A DNA stretch of 64,000 nt from Odontocerum albicorne (GCA_949825065.1 OX463859.1:7788217-7852216), one strand, 5' to 3'; shown: positions 1 through 15,600, numbered from the stretch's first letter. A program made the numbers and translations. The notes: generated by a model from the sequence alone, not told the origin.

Positions 1-494
1 ATCACGTTAATATTTTTTATGAAACCAATAAAGGAGGTTTCAATAGATCGTAAGATGTAAGTTATATGAACTTCAAATATCTACTTTAAGCATTCTTTTG
101 TTTCCCCGTTTACGACTTACCTAATTAAGAAAATGCTACATAACTCAGTTGAGAAATAATATTTTAAGATACCTATTTCTAGCATAGGAAAGCCCCTTCG
201 ATGAGCAATCCATTCATGTAAATAACTCAAAACTGCCAAATTTCGAGTTACCTAGTTTTAGTATTGAGCCCACGATATTTTAATATTGCTACCAGATGAA
301 GTCTTATCAGACTGGGACACCCGAAACCAGGCGTTTTACTAACTAGACTGCAGAGGTCATCACTGATAGTATATGTTGAAGAACACAATACAAATTAATA
401 TAATATTGAGCAAAATTTAGATTGTATCAAAATTTCATGCATTTACCATGGCATCTAATGGCATTTTTTTGTTATTGTTTAATAATATTTTCAG
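1..494. other. Upstream intron sequence, no exon recognised
   Basis: AT-rich sequence ending in a splice acceptor (tttcag, 489-494) just before the F-box exon. The exon frame runs into a stop at 483-485 when read upstream, so the coding sequence must be spliced from an earlier exon. I found no convincing donor or start exon in this stretch. Confidence 0.5.
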
Positions 495-663
495 ACAATA
501 GAGAAGCTGCCGGACAAGGTTCTGCTGAACATCTTCAGCTATCTGTCCCACCGAGAGATATGTCGCATGGCTCGTGTGTGCAAGAAATGGAGAATGATCG
601 CCTACGACACCAGGCTATGGAAGCATGTCAGTCTCAGACCAGAGATATCAGGGTTACATGTCG
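495..663 (+). CDS. Exon 1 (visible) of F-box/LRR gene: the F-box
   Basis: Acceptor tttcag precedes the exon and donor gtaaga follows at 664. It is read in phase 0 from aca at 495 and leaves one base (g) for the next exon. It encodes the whole F-box motif. A different frame starting at 422 is open across it but has no homology and is a shadow. Confidence 0.92.
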
Positions 664-3600
664 GTAAGAAGTATGTGATTATATATTTATTCAAACAGAA
701 TCTATGTAACCCATCATCAACGAATACCATCAACAGCCATTAATATTATTTTTCAGAAGATGTAGAAAAATATGTCACAATCAAATCAATTAAATTCTGA
801 AACAATGAAGTGATAGTCAAAATAATAAAAAAAGAAATTCTGAGATGGTTTGGCCATTTAAAAAATATGTAAAATGAAAGGTTATTATTATTATTATTAT
901 TTTCACTATAGAGATATAGCATTAATGCTGTTAATATCTATATTAAGTTTAACTGGAATATGTTTAAAACCAGCATGGCCAACCCCCCGAGTGTTTAGTA
1001 TGGCACACCAGAGTGCTTAGTGCGGCCCATGAGCTGTTTTCATATATCATGAAAAAAATAATAATAAGACATAATTGTTTAGTAAAAATTTGATAGGTAC
1101 ATAATTTTTCATAATGATTTTGTTAAACACCTTTTGAGCCCAATCTGAGGGTGTCAGGTATGACCCTCTGCAACTTGGTTGCAGAATGTGTTTGTTCTAT
1201 GTGACATAAATCTATCCACAGCGGATTCATCGACACAGCATTGAACGAGAGCAGTGCATGGTCATTATTATTTTGAATATGTTTATGAATTGTTGTCCTT
1301 TTTTTAACTAACCATTTTATTTCAAATACGTTATATTATTATTCTAAATAATAGACAGTTTATTCCATATTTATTCAGATTATTTAAGAAACAACTATTA
1401 TTTATAATAATAAAGAGGTGATAGTAAACTAGGTTCTAGAGCAATAAAGTTTTCTAACTTTTCTGTACTGACATTTTGACATACATAATGATTTAACAAA
1501 AAAGTGCCTCCGGCGAGCCTTAACCAAATGCCGGATTCGACACTCAGCCCAAAAAGGTTGACCACCTCTAGTTTAAAGGAAACAAAAAATCCCTTCTGGG
1601 TTTATGTGTTGGAACTTGTCTAAACACATTTTAAACTAATTCAACATTACAACACCCACTACTCTATTGGGCAGTTTATTCAAAGATTCCATACTTGGTT
1701 AGCAGAACAATATTTCTTTGAATTATTATGGAATTTGGTTTTAGAGAGTTCCAACTTATGTCCTTTCACAAGTGTGTTGGTTAAAAGACACTTGTTGTAA
1801 TTAATATTATAAATCAAGTTCTGAACGATCTAAGATGACAAGGTGTATGCACATAGCAAAAGAGATATGTTTACCAGGATAAAAATAAGTTTGGTTGTGT
1901 TCTATTTACCTATTCCAATTAATTTGGTTACTTAACTTAAAAAAAAACACATTTTCAACCTAAAGTAGCATGCTACTCAAGTATTCTAAGAAGAAAGTGG
2001 CAATGACAGTAGTAAGTACTGACTTACAGCTACTCTTTGATGGTGTGTGCTATTTTTACCATTTAATAACACTGATTATTAATTACTTTTGTTCAACATT
2101 GGTATAATCTATTAAGATTTTTTGTTTTAAAAAATAATCAATACTAGTCATTCTTGGATCCGTTAATGAGGTATGACGAAAGCATAATTTATTTTCTTTT
2201 AGTAAACCGTTATATACTTAATAAATTATATAATATATAAAATATATTTTGTATGTAATAATATTCATCCTCATTCAGACCGATTGGCCATTCCAATCTA
2301 GTGATGTTAAAATATATTTTTGCTTCAGTCAATGTTTTCTGTGAAAGTACTGGCAACATACTCAGTTGTTTGAACTCCAAACCATAAGCTACTTAATAAT
2401 TATTAGCATATATGTGTATGGATCTCCTTTTGATTCAAACCAGTGCTCTTTTAGAAGTATGAAATAATAAAAGTTTTCTTTTGAAATAACTTCTTTTTTT
2501 TTTTTTAATATTCCAGGATCATTGGAGTCTCTCTTAGCTCTAATCTCCATCAGATTTGGTCCATCGCTGCGCTACATCGAGCTGCCCATCGAACTCATCA
2601 CCCACACGGTGTTACATGAACTGGCAAACAAATGCCCTAACCTTACTCACATGCTGCTAGATTTCAGTACAGGTTTGTCATCTTTTACAAAAGTTACATT
2701 GACTCATAAGTCATGAAAATTATTGACACTTAAATTTTTGAGAATTTGGAATGACTCATGCTAACAGGCAGAATAGAGAATGGAGAAGAGGCAAACCGCC
2801 AACTTGATGGACTGACCAAGTCAGGAATGCAACAGCGTTTTCAGTAAAGGCAGTACTCTGAGTCCAAAACAAGGAGAGGCAGAGAATCATCTTGAGCAGA
2901 GCGGGGCAGATGGATTTAAAGTCTATGAACAATGTGTCATACCCATAATTACATAAAACCGTGAGACTTCTTTAGATGGAGTTAGACAAAGCAGGTTGAG
3001 CTGTTATTTGAGAAAAAGCTGGGACTGGGACTCCATAGATCTTGAAAAATTTACAAGTAATCGAGGGTTATATTTGATTTAATATTTCTTCATAAGGTTA
3101 TTCAAAATGTCATTGATAATTCCAATATATATAATATAGAAATATTTTTTCTTTCCAGCTATGCAACTGCACGACTTCTCCGAGATGCAGGCATTCCCCA
3201 CAAAGCTGAAGTACATGTGCATCTGTCTGTCTGAAGTCATCTTTATGGAGGGCTTCATGAGGAAAATATACAACTTTATCAACGGCCTAGAGATTTTACA
3301 TCTCATTGGTTAGCAAATACATTTCATCTCCGAACTCTAGCATTGTTCATTCAACAAAATGGTCATCAAACATGGTTGGTAATACGGTCTTCCAAGTGGT
3401 CATGGGTTCGATTCCCGTTGGCACCCAAGTTTGTTTTTTTTAAAAGGCCCCAGTCTGATTTTCACTTAAAGTTTGTTTAACACCGACCGAGACTGATGTC
3501 TCTTAGGAGTTTTGTGACCACCCACAACCCCCTTGAACGCTCTCCGGTGAGTGAGCGTGTTGATTCTTAGATAGCTAGTACTGAAAACCTGTGCATATAG

Positions 3601-6600
3601 ATGCACTCATCGGAGTGCCTGCCGGTGAGACACTACTCACCATGGGCTGTATGGAAATCTCTTAATCGGCTACACACAGACAAAAGAAACAATCCTCAGG
3701 TGGAGGATTGGCACAGAGGATTCACACTATGCATGTGTGATGACATTGAATTAATGTTGTACCTGATGGCTTGTCCACTGTGCCCCGTTAGCTGCTCAAA
3801 AGCAGACCTGCTGAAAGGAAGCCCCAATGCCATCATAGTTGGCATCTTTCTGGCCTGATGTGGTATATTATGGATAAGGTGTTATCAATATGATTGGAAT
3901 GAAATGGACACCTTTCTGATTGGTTAAAAGAGATTACCATATGTCGGGTACACTGTACAATGAAAGTGTAATACAATGCAATACAGTATATTGTTATTAA
4001 ACTATTTAAATTCACATTATGCACGACACATAGCCATTTTAGTTCACGTTAAACTCATTATTGAGATATACATATTGGAAGTCCTCTTTGACCTACTATA
4101 GTTCGGAAATTCTAGGATGAGTCCTGTGATAGCTCACAAATTTGCCCCAATACAACCTTATGTAATGTATTAACCTAAATAACGTGCTATTTATTAGAAT
4201 TGAGGCTTATGTTAAAGTTGATAAAATAATTAAAATTACTGAACATTGTTACGAAATTGTATTGGGGCAAATTTGTGAGCTGTCACAGGACTCATCCTAG
4301 AATTTCCAAACTATAATAGAATGTTGAATTGCCAGGTGGAGGTTTTGACTTTAATTCCTAATGGTACATACATACCGTCATACTGTTTCTCTGTTAGAGT
4401 AGGCAGAGTGAAGAGAGTGTTTATAAAATTCTATTACCTTTTTCAGGAACTTATGAAAAGATTGAAGAAGAAGAAGAGGAAATTTACGAGGTGATAAATG
4501 TACACAAGCTGAAGTCGGCTACGCCAAATCTGAGGGTGATCAACCTCTATGGCATCAACTTTGTTGATGACTCTCACATTGACGCTTTTAGCTCCAATTG
4601 TATTCAGGTATGAAATATTATACAATATTATTAGAAATAATTTCACTAGTAGTTTGCTCTTATGGATGCTGCCACCAAAGCACTGTGGAACATAAATTAT
4701 CATGGGTTAAATGTATTCAGGTATGAAATATTATTAGAAATAATTTCACTAGTAGTTTGCTCTCATAGATGCTGCCACCAGAGCACTGTGAAACATAAAT
4801 TATCATGGGTTAAATGTATTCAGGTATGAAATATTATACAATATTATTAGAAATAATTTCACTAGTAGTTTGCTCTCATGGATGCTGCCACCAGAGCACT
4901 GTGGAACATAAATTATCATGGGTTAAATGTATTCAGGTATGAAATATTATACAATATTATTAGAAATAATTTCACTAGTAGTTTGCTCTCATGGATGCTG
5001 CCACTTGCAGAGCACCAAAATCATCGAAGTCATAAAACCAACAATAAAAAATGCGTGAACATTATTTTTATTTATAAATAAAAATTACAAAAAAAAACAT
5101 AAAATAATAAAACATTATTATAAAAATATAACATATGTATATTATAGCAAGTACAGCAATTCGCCAAACTTTGATCAAATGTTTCATATTTGACGGAGCA
5201 CATCCTCGCGGAGCACCGGTTAAGAACCACTGATCTAGACCATGGAAGACATAAAAAATCTAAGTGTTGTGGAGGACCAAATCACAGTAGGAATAAAATA
5301 CCATATATTTTTTTCTTCACCATTCACTTTTATCCGCTGCTGAATATAGGCATGCTCTATGACTCCATCATACGTTTTGGATCTCAAGCTACTAACTAAA
5401 TCCTACAGGACTCTTCATTGTTATCTACCATTATTTATTTATTTTTCATCGACGGAACAATGTATAATTCCTTACAACATTATTTAAAAAAAAAGTAAGT
5501 GCTTCAAAGATTTATAAATAAAGGAATCTTGAAATTAAAAAAGAAAACAATTATCAAATAAACAACAAACATCAACGCAATAAAACAATTAAAATAATAC
5601 ATAAGTCAAAATGATTTAAAAAATTTAACAATATACACAGTTGATTATATGATATGGGACCGTATAGAGTCCACTGCCCCCACCTCACCACACCGAGTGT
5701 TATTCTTCACATTCTTGCAAAAAGAATAGTACTGTACAAATTAAACACTTAATGAATTCTGCAATACAAATTAAACACTTGATGAATTTTGAAATTTACG
5801 AATTCTTTTATAGCTTAACAGACTATAGTGAAATATATCCATAATCTCAGCAAATTGATTTCCCAAAAGATGTTTTAGGTAATAAGAAAAACTCGTTACT
5901 TTGTTTACAATAGAAAATACTCCTATGGTGAGTATACACATATATTAGGTGTTAACATAAGTTGTGTCCGTAATTTTTTTCAATTTAAAAATGAGCACCA
6001 AAAGTAAAACTAAATGGTAAAGGTTATATGTCATTCGAAAGAAAATTTTCTGCTCTACAAGATATTGTGTTTGCTTTTACGTTACATATATTATTTTATT
6101 TGATTACAAGCCTTCAAAATTAAATGTCAAGTAGACGAGAGTGAGCATTTTCGACACCTCCTTCTGTTCGCGTTGAATCAAGGGAATAAAGCTGCCAATG
6201 CTGCTCGCGATATTTGCGAAATGTACGGTGAAGATGCTATGAATGAAAGGACAGCTCGTCGATGGTTTTTGCCTTTCAAAGACGGTAATTTCGACCTGAA
6301 AGACATGGAGCGTTCTGGACGACCAGTGGACTTCGATGAGGACCGCATAAACCATATTATTCATGAAGATCCCCTTCAAACATTTTCCATCACCATTTTC
6401 AAACCATTTTTCATCACCAGTAATGATGCGGTAAAGGAACCTTTGCTTGTGGCCATGTGTAGCGCTATGACGCGCGAGCAAACCAGCAGAAATTGTCGAA
6501 CGTTGATTTTTGATGTTTTAACTCAAAACATGTGGAACCCAAGTGGGGAACTTCTGGACTTTTTCCATTGATTTAAGTTGGGGGTATACAGTCATGTGAC

Positions 6601-9600
6601 TACAATTCATCTCCTCAGCCAATTCTACGGTGGTTTGAAGGGGATCTTCATGAATAATATGGTTTAAGCGGTCCTCATCGAAGTCCACTGGTCGTCCGGA
6701 ATGCTCCATGTCTTTCACGTTGAAATTACCGCCTTTGAAACGTAAAAACCATCGACGAGCTGTCCTTTCATTCATAGCATCGTCACCGTACACTTAACAA
6801 ATATCGCGAACAACTTTGGTAGCTTTATTCCCTCGATTGAACGCGAACAGGAGGTGTCGAAAATGCTCACTTTCATCTACTTGACATTCCATTTTGAAGG
6901 CTTGTAATCAAATAAAATAATACATGTAACTTAAAAGCAAACACAATTACTTGTAGAGCAGAAAATTTTCTTTCGAATAATGTATAACCTCTACCATTTT
7001 GTTTTACTTTTGGTGCTCATTTTTAAATTGGAAAAAAACGGACACAACTTATGTTAACACCCAATACTTAAGGAATTCTAATATAGAAAACCTAAGCAAT
7101 TCAGGACAATTTAAGTGTCATATTTGGACTTTCAATCATTAGTTTTATTTTCTTGTTGTTTGATGTAACTGGGTTAAGCCTGTATCAAATATATAATAAA
7201 TAAATAAATTACATAACATGCAATTTTATTGAAGTTCATGATTATATATTTTTTCAGTTGGAATGCCTGGCAGTGAACTATTGTAATAAGGTGACTGGTT
7301 CAACAATGAAGACACTCTTTCAGAGATCACGTCGGTTGAAGTGCTTACTGATGAATGGAACAAGTAAGAGTTTCTATTATCATCATTACCATTACACCAT
7401 GCCCCTATTAGGCTAGGCAGAGATAACAAATCTGCAATTAATTCTATCCTGGTACACATATTTTACTTCTGTCACATTCATAAATCTTGTTACATATATT
7501 CTCCTATTATTATAAAGGCTTTACTCATCCCTCTTTCTGAATTTTATTAATTTGGTTATGCCATGTTTTTCTGTCTAACTAAATGTTTATACCTTTTTTC
7601 ATGTCGTCCTTTACTGTCCATGCAGTGAAACTCTGGAATCAGTTACAAACCAATATAAGACTTGCTTCGTACTTGGCATTTTAGCGTATGTCCGATGTGG
7701 AGGGTTGATCTGCAGGTGCTGATGATGATGTTGTTGACATCGCTGTATTCGCTTTAGTCGAATTCTGTGTTCCTTTTCGTTCGGGGTCATCAATTTAGCG
7801 GAATGCTTTAGTCGTACGTCGCGATGATTATGATTTGTTTTGTATTTAAAATAAAATACGTCAATTCAGGAATGCGAAAAAGTGAGAGTGAATAATCAAT
7901 AAATAGTAAACAGCAATGAATGGTCAAGCGAATAATAACAAGTGATTTTTATTTGTCGATAAGTAGGTATATATACAATTTCAGAACGGGGCGCGTGAAT
8001 GCGTCCGCAGTATATCTTGATCTCACTCCTGTGCGTGCTGAGGTGGTCGCAGACGTTGCCAATGATATAGTGGGTAGAATATTTATTGCCGAAACGGTGA
8101 GACAACGCGATGCGTTCTCTCTCTACCGTGGAATGCAACGTAAATATTATTTGCGTGTAAACAATATTGACGTTCTGGTATGTGATCTTTGTAAATATCC
8201 AAAGGTTGATTCATCGGTCGTTGACCGTGCGTGTTGACAATATTTTAGGGCCGTCGGTATTCCCTACATCATGCTTTAAGAAGCGACTGAAAAAACTCTT
8301 CTATTCTAGTCAGTAAAATAACATGTTTCATTCCCGATTTATCTTTTCCTTTCCTCTCCACGATCCCTTCCTTTTCTTTTGATTGATGATATCTCACTTT
8401 ATATGAAAAATAATGTTCGGGTGATTGTCCGTCTTTGTGGGGTTCGTATGCTCACATATGTGTTTATGGATTTCGTGGCGATAGATAGCCATCTGAATGA
8501 TTTATGCAACCATCTAACTTGCTTAATTTACTTTTGTCTGGTTAGTTGGAAGAGATTGCCGCCTGACAATAAGCCCGCCAGATTGTATTTGCAATAAAAG
8601 TTTTAAATAAGAATAAATCAATAAATACTTGTGTATATTATTTTTATAAGTCTTTCATCATTCATTCTATCTATGTGGCTGAATCATCTCAATTCTAATT
8701 TCTTCATTATAAGCAATGTATCTCCTTTCAATCCTGATTCTTTCATAATGTTCCGTATTCTATTAAACATTATGTTTACTCACATCCTACACTATGCTAC
8801 GCAATACTCTTATTTCTACCGCGTGTTATTTTATTTTTGTCACATGTTTGCTATGTCCAAGTTTCACTAGCATATATTAATGTAATTTTATAAGTAATAA
8901 GAATTCAGAATTTTTAAATACTCATTACTTTTTTATCATAACACTTACTATACTTAAGAAAATGTAGCATGGTCCCTGTGACAGGCCATAAATTTGCCCC
9001 AATACGACCTTGTAATGACATTCAGTAATTTTAATTATTTTATCAACTTTAATAATTAGCCTCGATTCTAATAAATAGCAAGTTATTTAGGTTAATACAT
9101 TACATAAAACTAACAATAATGACAAATTAATACATCTTGTTACAAATTAGCAAAAATGTGACAGTTTATTAAAATCAAATAATATTTGGTGACGTTTATC
9201 AAAAGTCACTACGTTAGTCTGCATTGGCTAGGGATGGGGTATACGATAATTGGATTTTCGATTTTTTTATACTTAAAATTAAACTTTCGTAATGAGTATT
9301 AATTCATAGTGGATCTTGGCCTATTTAAAGATAGATAAAAATCATACAATACATTAGAAAGTCAGTATAATGAAAATTAGGAATTAAAACGTCGGTTTAG
9401 AGAAAAACAATTTTTCGATTTATGAAAAAAAATTCGATTTGTAAAAAAAAACATTTTACCCCGTCCCTTTGAGATATGATATTTCAAATGTCACAGACAC
9501 CATCCTACATTTTCTCAAGTATAATTAGCAGATGTTCAAGCATATCTGATATCACAAGTGAATGCTCTATTTTTTTTAATAACTATTTTTGCATTGCTTA

Positions 9601-12600
9601 ATAGCGATATAAGAAGTAAAAATTAGACACATATTCGACTTAATTCGTTAACAAAGTACTTTGCGACTGTATACAATAGCACATACCATAATTCCTTTTA
9701 GTGAGTTGAATAAAAACAGGATATTTCTTCCGCCAAATTCGATGTCGCTGTTTTCCGATTGCCTTGTATTTTAATGTACGAGTATTGGTGACTTTAGGAA
9801 TATAAAAGATAATATCATTTATCAAAGGTTACGGCAACTATATTAAGAGCTACTACTAGCAACTATATTACAACTACTAGCTACTACTAGCAACTATATT
9901 ACAACTAAATTACTGCTACTAGCAACTATATTACAAGAGACAAATCACATTTTCAAAGAAAGTTAAAATTTTACAAATGTCTCAAAAGTGATGAATTTAG
10001 AAACATTAAAAATACAAAAAGTCATTAGTAATAAGGATAAACCAAAATTGAAAAATGTTTTCACTCTTTTGGGTCAATAGACCATATACATAAACATCTG
10101 GTGTCCCCGTTGCTGGGCTCGCCCTATATTGGTGGGGTGTATCTTGGCCGGGGGGATGTTATTAGATGAGCTAGACCTTTTGATTGCTTCTGTTTTCAAT
10201 GTACTCTCTGCAATTTATGTGTTCTTGAAATATATCTAAATGTATTATGTACAAGCTATGTTGCTATCAATAAACCTGTATTTATTTATTTATACACTAT
10301 GGATGAAACATGATGCCAGTTGTCCTAAGTGTTGCTCTCGTAATGAACTGGGATCATTCCGCCTGAAGAGAACCTTGAGATTGGAGGAAGAAATATGTGT
10401 AATGGGGATTAAGGGGTAGTCTACTCTACAAATTTGAAAAAATCGTTTTTTTTTTGTTTTTTGCATATTCTTAAAGTTTAGACCTTTAAGAATATGTTCT
10501 AAAAAGGAATTTTTTAAATTCTCAATATTTACGAAGTTATAGCTATAAATGATGCAGCATTTACGCCACACTGGAATGACTTAAACAATAATCTCAAAAC
10601 TTTCAACGCGTTTTTCTCGAAACAACTTATTTTAACCTAGTCGACATAAAATCTCAAGTCTTATCCAACCGATTACCTTCAAATTTGGTATAAAACTTTA
10701 ATAAATGTTTTTATATCGTTCGTACCTTGAAAAATTGATTTTTACTATTTTTCGAAAAATTAAAAATTTGAAAAAAAGGCTAAAAAATAGATTTTTTTTC
10801 AGACAGCCGCTATTTTACAATTTTTTTTATTTTTGGTACTAACTAGAACGAAATTATTTGTTATCAAGAAACTGTGCATAATTTTTAGGCCGGGTTTACG
10901 AAAGGGTTCCAATCATGTCGACCAGCTTATCCTATTTTTTTTACAAGATATAACAGCTGATAACATCTTGAATATTCAATTTTTTTGTACATACTCAAAT
11001 CATCAATAAACAAATTGTAAAAATATGTGTGCTAAAAATATTTTTTGTTTTTTTTATTTAGTCTGAAAAAACGCCCAAAATTCACGCCTCTAGAGTAGAA
11101 TACCTTCTTAATGGAATTACAAAGATGGTATCGTTATTTTTTAAAAATGTATTTTCTTCTGTTTCTAAATTAAAAAAATTTTTTTTTTTACACGTGATTT
11201 GCATTATGGGTTTCACTGTTCTACAGTTCTACAAATTAAAGGGATTAAATATATTCACTTAAAGTCGTCACTTTCTTATATAATTTTATTCTTATATTTA
11301 AAGGTCTCCAGTCAGAGTACCTGATGCAGGTGGAATGGGAGAAGTGCTCCGTGCAGGAGCTAGACATCACCGCCACAGATCTGTCTACGGATTGTCTCAT
11401 CGACATGCTGACACGCATCCCCGGCCTGCGCTTCCTCGCTGCCGGCCAGCTCAATGGATTTAACGATTCTGTGCTCAAAGCATTTATGGAGTCTGGAAAT
11501 GCGAGGTATGTTTTACTTTATGAATATAATAATTAATTAATATTATCCATCCATCCATAGCTCTACAACCCAGGTCGGGTCTTGGCCTCCCGCAGAGCTC
11601 GCCCCCATGACTGACGGTCCTGTGCAGCGCTACGCCAGTTCCGGATACCGATGTTGTTTGCATCCCTCACCACTCCATCCAGCCATCGGAGTTTCGACCT
11701 TCCCACTGCTCTCCGCCCCCCGGGCGCTCCATCCATGATTCGCCTTGGGATCTCGCCCTCGCCCATCCTCTGAAGATGTCCGGCCCATCTCAGTCTTCCA
11801 ACTCTAATCTCCCTCACAACAGTAGGATCCTTGTACAGATCATAGAGCTCGTGATTGTACCTAATACGCCACTCTCCGCTGTCACAGATGGGGCCATAAA
11901 TTTTAATTTAATTAATATTATAGAACATAATATCTACTTATTTTTTGACTTGTACCAACATGTCAGGATGGTCGGCTCCTATTAAGTTTTTATGTTAGTT
12001 TTAATCCATAGATTGTAAAATATTTTGGTATATAAACTTGGTAAGCAATATATCGAGTATAGTTTGACAATGTTTTTGCAAAGTGAAATAGGCATGTCAT
12101 ATTCAACTACTTTGAAAAGACACCATTATAGACATCTATATTATTATAGACATTATAGATTATAACATTATAGACATCTATATTATATACATCTATATTA
12201 CTTATAACTATTTATTTATGATGTATAACATATAATAATTTTAAAAATCTACCCTAACTATTTCTATATCATAATTTGTTTTTGGGAAGGTGTAATGGGG
12301 ACTTCTTGTTTAAGTCTATCACTTGCCAGATGATGTTCTTGTCTCAAGCAGAATTTAACAAGCAGAAAAGCTTCAATTTCTTTTATATATTTTCGTATTA
12401 AATGACTTGTCTCTATTAGTAGAGAATTTCTTTTAACATCAATTATGTTGTTCGTTGTACTCAACCTGTTTTCAGCTTCTTTCATGTACTGAAGCCTGCT
12501 TTCATATACTAAACCTGCTTTCATGTACTGAAGCCTGCTTTCATATACTGAACCTGCTTTCATGTACTGAAGCTTGCTTTCATGTACTGAAGCTGCTTTC

Positions 12601-15600
12601 AACTTCGGCAGAATTAACATAAATTAGATTCAAAATTCACTTAGCTCTCTAAATAACTATATCTTTACCATCAACAAAATTTCCCCATCAATAAATCGTA
12701 TTCTGATGTACTTGGTGTGTTTTTTCCTTAAATCTATGAAAATACTTGTATTTTCTTTCCTTTTATTCATTAATTTATTTAAATAATGGTATTATAATAA
12801 AATTATATAACGTCTTTAACAACCGGTACGGAAAAAAATTTAAAAAGTTTTTACAATCGGTACGGGCGGTACAGGTTTGTACTGGCTGAATATCACCCCT
12901 GGCCAAGGGCACAGGCTTGATCATGTAGATCTGGAACTCAAAGGCTCTGAATTTTTTCTAATTTCAGAAGTCTGGTAGCTCTGGACTTGAACAGCTCCGA
13001 CAACATGTCTGATGACGCCCTGTACAAGTTCCTATCCCGTTATGGACAGCAGCTGTGGGGCCTGGTGCTCAGTGGAATGCCCCATATCACCGATCAGATG
13101 TGGCAGAGTGTTCTGCCTATCCTCACTAATGCCAAGTAAGGTTTAATCCCCTATATTTTAACACTGTAATTTAAATTGATTGTATGTTCTATATTAAGAT
13201 ACAGTTTTTTTAATTATTTATTTATTACTAGCTGTACCCGGCCACGCGTTGCTGTGGCTCAGTCTGGTTAAATGGAAAGAAAGAAAAGAAAAAGCATACG
13301 TTTTTAATATGTTTAATTTCATAATGCTTGTGGGTATACAATATTTTTGATGTCTTTCAGCCACTCTTAGTTTGTCGCGTTTATCGCCGTGCTCGCAAAT
13401 GATCGTATCCCTCCAAGAGGTCAATTCACGATATGATTTGAATTCAAATGAAAGATCGATTGCACTGAAAAAGAAGAAAGAAAGTTATAACAAAAAAATA
13501 TAAAATTGAGAAACATTAAAAAAGGAACTGAATAATATTATTAAGTTCGTAGACGTCTTTGTTCTTGGCGGCAGCAATAGCTCGTTCACTATGCCAATCG
13601 TGATTCTTATAATTGATTTAAATGTAGGGAAATACTTTTTCACCAATTCTTCTTTTGACGTCACAATCAGTGATACAGTAGTCTTTTCGCCAACGCGTCA
13701 TTTTTACATAACGTGAAGAAAGCAGTTAACGTTGTAGCTGGTGGATTCAGGGCTATTTGTTGCACATTTGCAGCTGTGAAATAAACGCGTTGTCCATTTT
13801 CTAGATGTACTGCTAAGTGAACAACAGCTGGCGTTCATGTATGGGAAATGAAAGAATTCGCTTTACAGCTTCATTGCTGCTTATGTATCTTCCAGCCTGA
13901 TACTGTGCGATTTCATCGATATGTATAACCGCATTCCCATCCCGCATTCTGGTTGCACGCCAAAAACTGACATGTAGCTGCCTTTATTCACGTACTTACA
14001 AATGTATTTGATCGATTCAACGGGGTTACAGTATTCCACGTTTATGTGCGCTTTGTATGTTTTTGAATAGCAAAGGCGAATATGGAACAACCCAATGGTT
14101 GTCTACTTCGATGTCACCGTTTCACATATGTATGGTTGCTAATTTCCCGCCATCTTCTGTTGATCTTCTTCTGTATAAAGGATATCCATCGTTTCCTGTA
14201 ACTGTGTTGGATACTAATGCTCGAGGATATCGTTTAGATCATTTTCCGTCTATCATGCATTGTGAATTTGGATTCAGTGTACCGCAAGGTCCATGTATCA
14301 TATTTTTCGTCACAACTTCATGCAAATCCTTATCGACGTCGGCATCGGTTATTTCAGCGCACATTATATTGTCGATTTTGTTTGAAGTGATTTTGTTATA
14401 GATCCAGATTAGTACTATATATTCGCATGAGGCCATCCTCTCTTTTGCCATTCCACTGAATATATCCAGCAACGCACAGACCCAAACACTTCATGTTTTA
14501 CCATGAGCTGTTGTATATCGTCCCAAGCTGGATTGCATGTGAATGTAGTGAATAGGTCTGGACATCCGTAGTAATGAACATACGCAATTGCATATTGAGC
14601 GTACTCGTGCATATGACGTAGACTGCCTGTATATGAAGATGGCCAAATCGTTAGTCTTCCAACGTTAGTTGTATTACCGTCATTTACAACTGCATCTCAC
14701 AAATGAACGTATTCTTCAGAGCGAAGCTTGGTTTGATTAAAACGGATGAATATCAAACTAATTTAAAAAATCTACATTTCTACATACAATTTGATATATT
14801 TTGAAATATAAACATAGAGATAAAATTAAACTCTATATAAAAAAAGATTTGATATTTGTACATTTGATATTCCTAATGACCTATTTCAGTCACTATCAGC
14901 CTGTCGCGTACATTCTCTTGAGAACGAACCAGTTCTGAAACTGCAGAACGCGATCGCCGTGCTCGCAACCGTGCATCAAGTCTGGCTACACGTTTTTCTG
15001 CTGCTTCCTCGACATTTTGATGAACTAAAGCAGATAGATTGCACTGAAAAAGAAGAAAGAAAGTTATAGCATAAACATATAAAATTGTAAACCTTTAAAA
15101 ATATGAGTGAAACATTAAGTTATGAGACAATGAAATTTCCGTTCCCAATTTCCAGCAATTGATGTGAGAATATCTCAGCTGATCAATCGTTTTGCAGCTG
15201 GACACGCATTTGTCAAATATTTGTCCAATAGGAGTATTGTTAATGAAATCCGGAGATAATTGGAACGAATTAAATGTTAAGCAAAGAGAGAGGTTATTGG
15301 AATTAATTAAATGTTAAGGAAAGACATTGCAAACATTGCAAACTACGCACGAATTTAATTTGGATGTGACATGTTTGATCGCGTCATTAATGAACAATAA
15401 ATATCGATTCTAATAAATAGCAAGTTATTTAGATAAATACATTACAAAAAACAAACAATAATGACACATTAATACATCTTTTTACAAATTAGCAAAAATT
15501 TGTCACTTCGTTTAAAATAAATATGACGTTTGTCAAAAATGTACATACCAGCATCACGTTATCTCTGTGAAGCAAATGATCGCGTCACTCCAAGAGATCA

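Noticed and set aside
422..667. 81-codon plus-strand ORF over the F-box exon
   Set aside because: The F-box is read in a different frame (495 in phase 0) that continues through nine further exons. This frame has no homology and crosses the splice acceptor.
3079..3306. 75-codon minus ORF
   Set aside because: Shadow of exon 3 of the F-box gene.
4878..5081. 67-codon plus ORF MDAATRALWN
   Set aside because: It lies in the tandem repeat of intron 4 and has no homology.
12264..12620. 118-codon minus ORF with LQYMKAGSVYESR repeats
   Set aside because: It arises from a 20-bp minisatellite; no homology, and it lies inside a host intron.
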